The notes beneath the pieces are model-generated. The model made no database searches, was not told where the DNA came from, and was given only the letters and a program-made list of their open reading frames with translations. Positions 7,303 through 13,306 of a stretch of DNA of 13,829 bases are shown in pieces (position 1 is the first letter of the stretch; each line of letters opens with the position of its first letter). Source of the stretch: Bacillota bacterium (GTDB taxonomy: Bacteria > Bacillota > Clostridia > Lachnospirales > WQUN01); the NCBI GenBank assembly GCA_009782085.1, contig WQUN01000086.1, positions 1 to 13,829 of the forward strand, in the 5' to 3' direction. Both the position numbers and the translations under genes were made by a program.

Positions 7303-8808
7303 GTGCTGTTTTTAGGGATCGACGCGGGGACAACCGGCGCGAAGGCCGCGCTTTTCGACGAGCGCATGGCTTTGGCCGGCGCGGGCTTTCGGGAATACGG
7401 CATACTGTATTCCGAGCCGCGCCGTGCCGAACAGGACGCAAACGAAGTCTGGCGGACACTGAAAGATGTGATCCGGCGGGCCGTGGGGGAAAAAGGCAAA
7501 GAAGTCCGGGCGATCAGCCTGTCTGTGCAGGGGGACGCCGTCGTTCCCGTGGACAAAAGCCGCAAACCCCTCAGCCTCGTGCAGCTGGGCATGGACTACC
7601 GCGCGGAGGCCGAGGCGCAAGAGCTGGAGGAACGGCTGGGCGGGTATGAGCTCTTTGAAATGACCGGCATGAGGCCGCATCCGCTGAACAGCCTTGTAAA
7701 GATGATGTGGTGGGTAAGGCACAGGCCGGATATATCGGATAAACTATGGAAGTTCATGACCTATTCCGATTATCTGCTCTGTATGCTCGGCGCCGACGAA
7801 GCCGTCATCGACCTGACAATGGCGTCCAGAACAATGGCCATGGATATAAACGCCATGGACTGGTCAAAACCGATCCTCCGCGCCGCGGGCGTGAACGCGG
7901 AATGGCTTTCCGGACCCGTTCCGCCGGGCCTTGCCGTGGGCAAAGTCAGGCCGGGGCTGGCCGGGGAACTGGGGTTTTCAAAGGAGTCTCCGCCGCTTCT
8001 GGTTTCCGGGGGCCATGACCAGTGCTGCGCCGCGCTCGGCGCGGGCGTGACAAAAGAGGGCATGGCGCTGGACTCGCACGGGTCGGCGGAGGTATTGTCC
8101 GCGGCTTTGCCACACAAAAGGCTGGATCGGGAGATGTACGAGCACGGGTATCCCTGTTACGCCTTTGTGGTTCCGGAGCGATTTTTCACATTTGCCCTGA
8201 ACCATACCGCCGGCGTTTTGCTGAAATGGTACGTGGAGAATTTTTGCGGAGCGGACGAAAACGCCGCTAAAAAAAGCGGGGTCAGTCTTTACCGGTACGC
8301 GATAGACCGGTGGGGCGGGAAGCCCACGTCCCTGCGGGTGCTTCCCTATTTCAACGGCAGCGGGACGCCCCGGAACGACCGGGGCGCCAGGGGCCTGATC
8401 GCCGGGCTGACGCTGAACACCGGGCGCTTTGAGATCGCGGGCGCGGTCTTGGAAGCCCTGGCGTTTGAGCTGCGGCTCAACAGGGAATGCATGGAGCGCT
8501 CCGGCATACCGATACGCTCGGTGAGATGCGCGGGCGGAGGGGCCGGATCCCCCATTGGACTGCAGCTTAAGGCGGACGTGCTGGGCGTGCCGGTACATAC
8601 GCTCAAAACGCGCGAGGCCGCCTGCGCCGGCGCGGCCGTATTGGCCGCCGCGGGGGCGGGCGCGTTTGCCTCCTTTGAGGACGGGGCGTCCATGGCAGGC
8701 ATTGATCGGACTTTTGAGCCGCGCGGGGAATATCAGAGACTGTACGGCGAAAAATACGCGGAGTATGAAAACCTGTACCGGGTTCAGAAGGAATATTTAC
8801 GTTTTTAA
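7303..8808 (+). CDS. FGGY-family carbohydrate kinase (xylulokinase-like)
   Basis: This 501-residue cytoplasmic kinase would use ATP to phosphorylate a ketose or polyol. The N-terminal ATPase-fold phosphate loop GIDAGTTGAK is at 5-14. D239 in SGGHDQCCAALG is the family catalytic base. The C-terminal RCAGGGAGSPIGLQLKADVLGVPV (about 405-430) is the adenine/phosphate-binding signature of FGGY kinases. Length matches xylulokinase, ribulokinase and erythritol kinase relatives. The GTG start at 7303 is set by GGAGGG at 7291-7296 and by the immediate MLFLGIDAGT start typical of the family. The next gene follows after 11 bases. Substrate specificity within FGGY cannot be assigned by eye. An upstream dehydrogenase and isomerase suggest a ketose such as xylulose, ribulose, fructose-like or a branched ketose. 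Confidence 0.93.
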   Translation: MLFLGIDAGTTGAKAALFDERMALAGAGFREYGILYSEPRRAEQDANEVWRTLKDVIRRAVGEKGKEVRAISLSVQGDAVVPVDKSRKPLSLVQLGMDYRAEAEAQELEERLGGYELFEMTGMRPHPLNSLVKMMWWVRHRPDISDKLWKFMTYSDYLLCMLGADEAVIDLTMASRTMAMDINAMDWSKPILRAAGVNAEWLSGPVPPGLAVGKVRPGLAGELGFSKESPPLLVSGGHDQCCAALGAGVTKEGMALDSHGSAEVLSAALPHKRLDREMYEHGYPCYAFVVPERFFTFALNHTAGVLLKWYVENFCGADENAAKKSGVSLYRYAIDRWGGKPTSLRVLPYFNGSGTPRNDRGARGLIAGLTLNTGRFEIAGAVLEALAFELRLNRECMERSGIPIRSVRCAGGGAGSPIGLQLKADVLGVPVHTLKTREAACAGAAVLAAAGAGAFASFEDGASMAGIDRTFEPRGEYQRLYGEKYAEYENLYRVQKEYLRF

Positions 8809-8819
8809 GGAGAAAAGAC

Positions 8820-9704
8820 ATGCGTCTGGACTACGAGAATGTAAAGCCTCAGCTTATTTCGCACATCCTGTTCGTCAAAATGCAGGGCATCTACGACACG
8901 CTGAAGACCGCGGAACGCAAGGCGGCGGACTTTATCCTTTGCCATCCCGAGGAATTCGCCGGAAACACGATTACGGAGTCGGCCAGGGGTTCCAATTCCA
9001 GCGAGGCCACCTTTGTCAGGCTCGCGCGCAAACTCGGGTATCCGGGTTTCCCGGAACTGAAGGCCGCCGCGGGTCTGGCGAACGGCGCCGAACAGGCGGC
9101 GAACGTGGAGCTGGACGTCGACGGCGGCCAGGACCCGGCGGAGGTCATGCGCAAGGTATTTGAAAGCTCGGTGGCGTCCCTGCGGGACACCGTGGAAATC
9201 ATCGACCGGGAAGCGTACGCGCGGGCGCTGGACGCCATAGGCGCCGCGGGGAAAATCGTTTTCGCCGGCACGGGGGACGCCTTCGCGGTGGCGTACGCGG
9301 GTTATCTGCGTTTTGTGCGGGCGGGGTTCGACGCGGGCTGCCACATGGATTTTGACCTGCAGATCATCTCCGTGTCGCAGTTGAACCCGGAAGACCTGCT
9401 GGTAATCATATCCTACTCCGGACGGACAAAAACCATGATCGAGCTGGCCAAGGCGGCAAAATCCATCGGCGGCAAGGTCCTTTTGATCACTAATTTTCCG
9501 GTGTCCCCCCTCGCGAAACGAAGCGACATCGTGCTGTGCACCGCCACGTTCGCGCCGATACCCACCGGCGAGGTCATGTCCAAGCGCATAGCGGAGATGT
9601 GCGTTATGGAAAGCCTGTACACGAATATTCTGATCCGCAACTATAGCAGGTACGCTCATTTTCGAAAGCTGTCCGACATTATGCTTTCGATTAACAAGGA
9701 TTAG
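8820..9704 (+). CDS. MurR/RpiR-family transcriptional regulator
   Basis: This 294-residue regulator has an N-terminal winged helix-turn-helix (about 15-95, with TESARGSNSSEATFVRLARKLGY as recognition region) joined to a SIS phosphosugar-sensing domain (about 135-275). The sensing domain carries FAGTGDA at 148-154 and SYSGRTK at 198-204. Members of this family repress or activate sugar catabolic genes in response to a phosphosugar. It is probably the local regulator of this operon and responds to the kinase or isomerase product. Being inside the operon, it would be autoregulated. The ATG is preceded by AAGGAG at 8807-8812, which overlaps the kinase stop codon. The downstream gap is 10 bases. 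Family certain; target operator not identified (the AACGCGTT at 394-401 is only a candidate). Confidence 0.92.
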   Translation: MRLDYENVKPQLISHILFVKMQGIYDTLKTAERKAADFILCHPEEFAGNTITESARGSNSSEATFVRLARKLGYPGFPELKAAAGLANGAEQAANVELDVDGGQDPAEVMRKVFESSVASLRDTVEIIDREAYARALDAIGAAGKIVFAGTGDAFAVAYAGYLRFVRAGFDAGCHMDFDLQIISVSQLNPEDLLVIISYSGRTKTMIELAKAAKSIGGKVLLITNFPVSPLAKRSDIVLCTATFAPIPTGEVMSKRIAEMCVMESLYTNILIRNYSRYAHFRKLSDIMLSINKD

Positions 9705-9714
9705 GAGACATCGC

Positions 9715-10755
9715 ATGAGAACTTTGATTATTGGCGGAACAGGCAATATCAGTACGGCCATTGTAAGGCAGTTGTGCGATTCGGATAACGAGGTCGTTCT
9801 GTATAACCGAGGGAGGAGCCGGGGGGAATGGAACGAGCGGAAAAACGTTCGGGTCATTCACGGGGATCGGAATCATTACGCCGAGTTCGAAGAACAGTTG
9901 AAGGAACAGCGCTTCGATTGCGTAATCGACATGATCGGGTACAAAATCGAAGACGCGCAAAGCGATTTACGCGCTTTCGCGGGGAAATGCGAGCAATTCA
10001 TCTTCTGCAGCACTGTGGATGTGTTTACCAAGCCCGCTCCTAACTATCCTGTGACGGAGCGCACGGAAAAGAAGCCTGCCGCCGCGTTCCCCTATGCTTT
10101 TCAAAAGGCGGCCATGGAAGCGGAATTCGAACGGGCGGCTGAAAACGGCGCGTTCGCGCTGACGATCGTGCGGCCGGCGGCCACCTATAACGATACGTCG
10201 GCGCCGATAGGCATCATGAACAGCGGGCTGGCCGTCATGCGCCGGATCCGCCATGGCAGGCCCGTGATCTTAATGGGCGACGGCATGTCCTTATGGGCCA
10301 GCGCCCACCGCGACGACGTCGGGAAAGCTATAGCCGAAGCGGTCCTGAACCGGAAAACGTATGGACGATCGTACAATATCCCCGGGACTGAATGCATGAC
10401 CTGGAAAAATTATTATGGCACGGTTGCGAACGCCATGGGCGTGAATCAGCCCGAATTTGTGACGATCCCGACCGATGTTTTATTCGCCGCCGCGCCGTCC
10501 GCCTGTTCCTGGTGCCCGATCAATTTTATGTATAACAATATCTTTGAGTTTGACGCGGCCGTCAGGGACTTGGGTTTTCGGTATACCATTACCTGGCTGG
10601 AAGGTGTCAGCCGCATGATCGCATATCATGATAAGCTGGGCAATATCGACGGCAGTCAGGATCATCCGGCTTATGACCCTCTGATCCGTCTCTGCGTTGA
10701 ATTCAGGGAGAAAGCGGGCGCGTTGGCTAATCTCGATAGTGTTAGTCGGAAATAA
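9715..10755 (+). CDS. NAD-dependent epimerase/dehydratase (extended or atypical SDR), C-terminus rewritten by a MITE
   Basis: This 346-residue SDR protein has the N-terminal dinucleotide motif GGTGNIS (7-13) followed by VVLYNRGR, a form common in CSP41-like SDRs. Active-site candidates are S99/T100 in FCSTVDVF, then Y127 and K131 in PYAFQK (YxxxK). It probably oxidises or epimerises a sugar, sugar acid or sugar phosphate. DenD-type dehydrogenases of sugar-acid pathways are one possible relative. AGGAG at 9703-9707 sets the ATG. The last five codons (SVSRK) and the TAA at 10753-10755 come from the inserted element at 10738. Removing the element and one copy of the 8-bp duplication restores GAT-TAA, so the ancestral protein ended ALANLD at 341 residues. 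The change is probably harmless. Confidence 0.88.
   Translation: MRTLIIGGTGNISTAIVRQLCDSDNEVVLYNRGRSRGEWNERKNVRVIHGDRNHYAEFEEQLKEQRFDCVIDMIGYKIEDAQSDLRAFAGKCEQFIFCSTVDVFTKPAPNYPVTERTEKKPAAAFPYAFQKAAMEAEFERAAENGAFALTIVRPAATYNDTSAPIGIMNSGLAVMRRIRHGRPVILMGDGMSLWASAHRDDVGKAIAEAVLNRKTYGRSYNIPGTECMTWKNYYGTVANAMGVNQPEFVTIPTDVLFAAAPSACSWCPINFMYNNIFEFDAAVRDLGFRYTITWLEGVSRMIAYHDKLGNIDGSQDHPAYDPLIRLCVEFREKAGALANLDSVSRK
10730..10737 (+). repeat. Left target-site duplication of MITE copy B
   Basis: ATCTCGAT here is repeated exactly at 10931-10938 on the other side of the element. It encodes the last residues (NLD region) of the ancestral epimerase. Confidence 0.85.
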
Positions 10756-10930
10756 AGTTGAATTGACAAACAGTCAAAACATACTGTAGGGCGGGGGCTT
10801 GCCCCCGCCGGGAACTACCGCATGGCGCGGCGGGGGCAAGCCCCCGCCCTACAATGTGGCGTGTCATTTAATGTGGAAAGATAGGCTTCTTATACATTTA
10901 GTATTATCAACCTTATTTCAGACTAACACC
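10738..10930 (+). mobile_element. Intact 193-bp MITE, family 1 copy B, inserted at the epimerase stop codon
   Basis: The ends form 24-bp terminal inverted repeats with three mismatches (10738-10761 and 10907-10930; left end AGTGTTAGTC, right end GACTAACACC). Exact 8-bp direct repeats (ATCTCGAT) flank it at 10730-10737 and 10931-10938. It encodes no transposase, so it needs one in trans. Inside it are two GC hairpins that are themselves inverted copies. Because it lies between the epimerase and the DRL gene, its structures could terminate or reduce read-through into the latter. The intact duplication indicates a fairly recent insertion. A divergent inverted copy lies at 107-300. Confidence 0.92.
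10785..10853. repeat. Perfect 25-bp nested inverted repeat, each arm a GC hairpin
   Basis: Arms at 10785-10809 and 10829-10853 are perfect reverse complements starting TGTAGGGCGG. Each arm contains its own 9-bp stem (GGCGGGGGC / GCCCCCGCC). The DNA could extrude as a double cruciform, and RNA from either strand could form two small hairpins or one large one. There is no U-tract, so it is not a classical intrinsic terminator. The same motif occurs near 185-253. Confidence 0.9.
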
Positions 10931-10938
10931 ATCTCGAT
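10931..10938 (+). repeat. Right target-site duplication of MITE copy B
   Basis: ATCTCGAT repeats the copy at 10730-10737. Its final T is immediately followed by TAA, the original stop codon of the epimerase gene. Confidence 0.85.
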
Positions 10939-10957
10939 TAATCTGAGATTCGTATTA
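10938..10957 (+). repeat. Left arm of 20-bp perfect inverted repeat flanking the DRL gene
   Basis: TTAATCTGAGATTCGTATTA is the exact reverse complement of 12285-12304. It contains the smaller palindrome AATCT-G-AGATT and the ancestral epimerase stop codon (10939-10941). It lies 43 bases before the next start codon. Confidence 0.9.
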
Positions 10958-11000
10958 GCGCTCTCGGAATCGAATCAATAGGAAGGACAGGGGGATCCGC

Positions 11001-12287
11001 ATGTACGAAATAGACAGCAAACTGATGCGGCTGGAAGACCAGAACGAACGCATCAAGGTCGCGCTGATCGGCGTCGGGCAGATGGGCAAGGACATCGTCG
11101 CCCAGATCGATGGGATGGCGGGGATCGAGATCGCGGCCGCCGTCGATCTGAATCATGAGGTCTGCGTCGGGGCGCTGGAGAAAACCAGGCGCATGAACCG
11201 GACATTTGTCACGGAAGATATCGGGGAGGCTGAAAGAGAGCATCGTAACGGAAATGTGATCGTGACCACGGACTTTCGGATCGCCGCGCGCTTGAAGAGC
11301 GTGCAGGTCGTCATCGACGCCACGGGTTCGCCCGAGATGGGCGCGAGGATATCGCTCGAGTGCGTCAACAACAAAAAGCACATCGTGATGATGAACGTGG
11401 AATGCGACGTAACCATCGGGCCGATACTCCGGCGCTTGGCCGAAAACGCGGGGATTGTATACTCGCTCACGGCGGGGGACGAGCCCGGCTCGATCATCGA
11501 AGTCTATCGCTTCGCGAAGGCGTTGGGTTTTAAGGTCATTGCCTGCGGAAAGGGGAAAAATAACCCGCTGGACATATACGCGACGCCCGACCAATGGGCG
11601 CAGAGGGCGAAAGAGCGGGAGATGAGCCCGAAGATGCTGGTGGAGTTCGTCGACGGGTCTAAGACCATGGTCGAGATGTGCGCAGTCTCGAACGCGACCG
11701 GCCTGGGAATAGACAAAAGGGGAATGCACGGCCCCAGATGCAACATAAAAGACCTTTCGAGAGTTTTTTCCAGAGTGGACCAGGGCGGGATTCTGGAAAA
11801 GGAGGGGGTGGTGGACTACGCGATCGGGGACATAAACCCGGGCGTATTCGTAATCGTGACGACGGACAATCAGCGTATCAAGGACGGCCTGATCCAAAGG
11901 GACATGGGCAACGGCCCCAACTACCTGCTTTTGAGGCCCTATCACCTCTGCAGCATAGAGACGCCCCTCACGGCCGCCCAGGCAGTCATCTACGGCGAAT
12001 CGACGGCGCATCCGGGGAACAGGCTGGTGTCCGAATGTATCACCATAGCGAAAAAGGATATGAGAAGCGGACAAGTGTTGGACGGGATCGGGGAGTATTG
12101 CTACAGGGCCAGTATCGAGAGCGCGGAGATCGCGAAGAACGGGAGAATGCTGCCCGTGGGCCTCGCGAAGGGCACGGTCCTCAAGCGCGACGTCGCGAAA
12201 GACGAGATCATCACCTATGATATGGTTAATCTGAATGAGGATTCCGTATTGGTCCAGTTGAGAAGACTGCAGGATCAGACCATGTAA
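11001..12287 (+). CDS. DRL-family NAD(P)-dependent oxidoreductase with C-terminal SAF domain
   Basis: This 428-residue protein has an N-terminal Rossmann domain resembling homoserine dehydrogenase, with G24-x-G26-xx-G29 in ALIGVGQMGKDIV. The middle domain carries TAGDEPGSIIEVYRFAKALGFKVIACGKGKNN. The C-terminal SAF domain (about 365-425) contains LPVGLAKGTVLKRDV and ITYDMV. The SAF part explains why such proteins are often mislabelled FlgA. The family includes DRL (DXR-II) of Brucella, which converts 1-deoxyxylulose 5-phosphate to methylerythritol 4-phosphate, but only some members do so. Here, next to sugar kinase and isomerase genes, a reductoisomerase, dehydrogenase or retro-aldol step on a sugar phosphate is more likely; that is inference. 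ATG 11001 has GGGGG at 10990-10994. It is separated from the epimerase by a MITE and enclosed by a perfect 20-bp inverted repeat. Confidence 0.85.
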   Translation: MYEIDSKLMRLEDQNERIKVALIGVGQMGKDIVAQIDGMAGIEIAAAVDLNHEVCVGALEKTRRMNRTFVTEDIGEAEREHRNGNVIVTTDFRIAARLKSVQVVIDATGSPEMGARISLECVNNKKHIVMMNVECDVTIGPILRRLAENAGIVYSLTAGDEPGSIIEVYRFAKALGFKVIACGKGKNNPLDIYATPDQWAQRAKEREMSPKMLVEFVDGSKTMVEMCAVSNATGLGIDKRGMHGPRCNIKDLSRVFSRVDQGGILEKEGVVDYAIGDINPGVFVIVTTDNQRIKDGLIQRDMGNGPNYLLLRPYHLCSIETPLTAAQAVIYGESTAHPGNRLVSECITIAKKDMRSGQVLDGIGEYCYRASIESAEIAKNGRMLPVGLAKGTVLKRDVAKDEIITYDMVNLNEDSVLVQLRRLQDQTM

Positions 12288-12304
12288 TACGAATCTCAGA
12301 TTAA
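12285..12304 (-). repeat. Right arm of 20-bp perfect inverted repeat flanking the DRL gene
   Basis: This is the exact reverse complement of 10938-10957. Its first three bases are the TAA stop codon of the DRL gene. It is followed by a run of A, not T, so it does not look like a forward intrinsic terminator. Confidence 0.9.
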
Positions 12305-12370
12305 AAAATGGGACATATACTGGCATTCGGAAAGATTTTATCTGCACAAACAGTTTACATAGACTGCTAC

Positions 12371-12520
12371 GAGCGCCCTCGGAAACCAATAAATCCCAGT
12401 TGTCAGCTAAGCGAAGCGAAGGGTCTTATCCAAAAATTGCACCGTAACAATGGGGGGAAGATTCTTCGCTATCGCTCAGAATGACAGTCCCGGCGCGGCT
12501 TTCGAATTTCCGAGGTAACT
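12371..12520. mobile_element. ~150-bp MITE, family 2 copy B
   Basis: The ends carry CCTCGGAAA (12377-12385) and TTTCCGAGG (12507-12515). The core has the AGCGAAGCGAAGGGTCTT and GATTCTTCGCTATCGCTC halves of the family. A 7-bp direct repeat CTGCTAC lies immediately outside on both sides (12364-12370 and 12521-12527), probably the target duplication. No coding capacity. It lies between the DRL gene and the secreted-protein gene. Bases 12305-12370 before it hold only a -10-like TATACT at 12316-12321 without a matching -35 box. Confidence 0.8.
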
Positions 12521-12530
12521 CTGCTACATT

Positions 12531-12662
12531 CGAGGAGGTGGTGGAAAGATTCACAAAATTGACATATATGAAAGGAGGTGCGGAGAGCTGTCGGCCGTTG
12601 TCAGGGGATCGGGCCGGAGACGGATAACCCCGACCCCGGAAAACAAAAAATTATGATATGGA
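12531..12662 (+). other. Leader of the small secreted-protein gene, with orphan Shine-Dalgarno sequences
   Basis: The leader holds two very strong Shine-Dalgarno-like strings, GAGGAGGTGG at 12531-12540 and AAAGGAGGTG at 12571-12580, but neither is suitably placed for the gene at 12672, which has its own GGAGGG at 12660-12665. A 19-residue frame (12568-12627, ATG to TAA) exists but sits 27 bases from the first string and contains the second, so I do not call it a gene. It may be a regulatory leader, a remnant of a lost small gene, or chance. Confidence 0.4.
12604..12637 (+). promoter_or_regulatory. GC-rich stem-loop in the leader of the secreted-protein gene
   Basis: GGGG (12604-12607) pairs with CCCC (12634-12637), and TCGGG (12609-12613) pairs with CCCGA (12629-12633), leaving one bulged A and a 15-base loop. 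It is followed by A-rich sequence rather than a U-tract. It ends 22 bases before the ribosome binding site, where it could affect message stability or translation. It matches no riboswitch consensus I recognise. Confidence 0.4.
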
Positions 12663-12671
12663 GGGTTACAA

Positions 12672-13130
12672 ATGAAAAAATTCAATGCTAGGAACAAAGG
12701 ATTTCTCAAAGTATCGGCCGTTATCTTGGCGATTGCCATGAGTCTTGCCGTCATGCCGCTGGCCGCGAGCGCCGCCACAACCATAACACTGAGCCCGACC
12801 GGAACTTGCACATTTGGGATTGGCGGGGTGACTGTCACAATTAAAAACACGGGTTCTACCGCTACTGGAGCTTTGACTCTCATCGCTGACGGCCCTATGA
12901 TGGGCGCTTCTCCTTGTCATTATCTATGGTATACGATTAACGGCGCTACGCTGTATACCGAAATTAGCCGTTATACCATGACACTGCCAAGTATCCCCGC
13001 GGGCAACTCGTATACTTTTTCGGTTAACCTCGCTCCAGGATTTACCAGTCAGACTACCGCCCAAGGCACCATTCAGGTCAGCGGCAGCGGGATTCCGGTA
13101 CAAACTTTAATTATGACCTTTAAAAGATAG
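12672..13130 (+). CDS. Small exported beta-rich protein of unknown function
   Basis: This 152-residue protein starts with a clear Sec signal peptide: positively charged MKKFNARNKGFLK, a hydrophobic core at about 14-29, and a signal peptidase site after A34 (AASA). The mature part, ~118 residues, is rich in Thr, Ser, Gly and aromatic residues with alternating patterns such as VTVTIKNTGSTATGALTL and AQGTIQVSGSG. This resembles an immunoglobulin-like or CARDB-like beta-sandwich. It has two cysteines in the mature part (in GTCTF and SPCHYLW) that could form a disulfide. There is no cell-wall anchor, repeat or catalytic motif. GGAGGG at 12660-12665 precedes the ATG. It is unrelated by content to the sugar operon. 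Function unknown. Confidence 0.8.
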   Translation: MKKFNARNKGFLKVSAVILAIAMSLAVMPLAASAATTITLSPTGTCTFGIGGVTVTIKNTGSTATGALTLIADGPMMGASPCHYLWYTINGATLYTEISRYTMTLPSIPAGNSYTFSVNLAPGFTSQTTAQGTIQVSGSGIPVQTLIMTFKR

Positions 13131-13151
13131 TCCTTGCAGTCATGGTACACT

Positions 13152-13284
13152 GAGTAACCACGGTAACTTCCTCTGTCATTCTGAGGCGCAGCCGAAGAAT
13201 CTTGCCTTTAATACGGAGGGGACAGATCCTTCGCTTCGCTCAGGATGACATGCGGACGCGGCTTTTGTGTTTCCGAGGAAACTC
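13152..13284. mobile_element. ~133-bp MITE, family 2 copy C
   Basis: The imperfect ends GAGTAACCACGGTAAC (from 13152) and the complement of GTTTCCGAGGAAACTC (to 13284) agree at most positions. The core carries TGTCATTCTGAG and GAAGAATCTTG on one side and CTTCGCTTCGCTCAGGATGA on the other. Its right end closely resembles the right end of copy B (GCGGCTTT then TTTCCGAGG). No target duplication is evident. It separates the two secreted-protein genes and would fold into a hairpin after the first of them. Confidence 0.75.
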
Positions 13285-13306
13285 CATAATGATTAGGAGG
13301 AAAAAC

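Noticed and set aside
10763..10791. Possible outward promoter in the MITE (TTGACA at 10763-10768)
   Set aside because: No acceptable -10 box lies 16-18 bases downstream; the position holds GTAGGG or TGTAGG.
11001..12287. Calling the gene FlgA (flagellar P-ring assembly) on its SAF domain
   Set aside because: The SAF part covers only the C-terminal ~60 residues. The N-terminal Rossmann and homoserine-dehydrogenase-like domains and the lack of a signal peptide exclude a periplasmic chaperone.
10938..12389. 483-residue minus-strand open frame across the DRL gene
   Set aside because: It mirrors the DRL gene, which has clear Rossmann and SAF motifs on the plus strand. The antisense product has no recognisable domain and no good ribosome binding site.
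12568..12627. 19-residue open frame in the leader of the small secreted-protein gene
   Set aside because: The nearest Shine-Dalgarno sequence upstream of its ATG is 27 bases away, the peptide has no recognisable features, and a strong Shine-Dalgarno string lies inside it.
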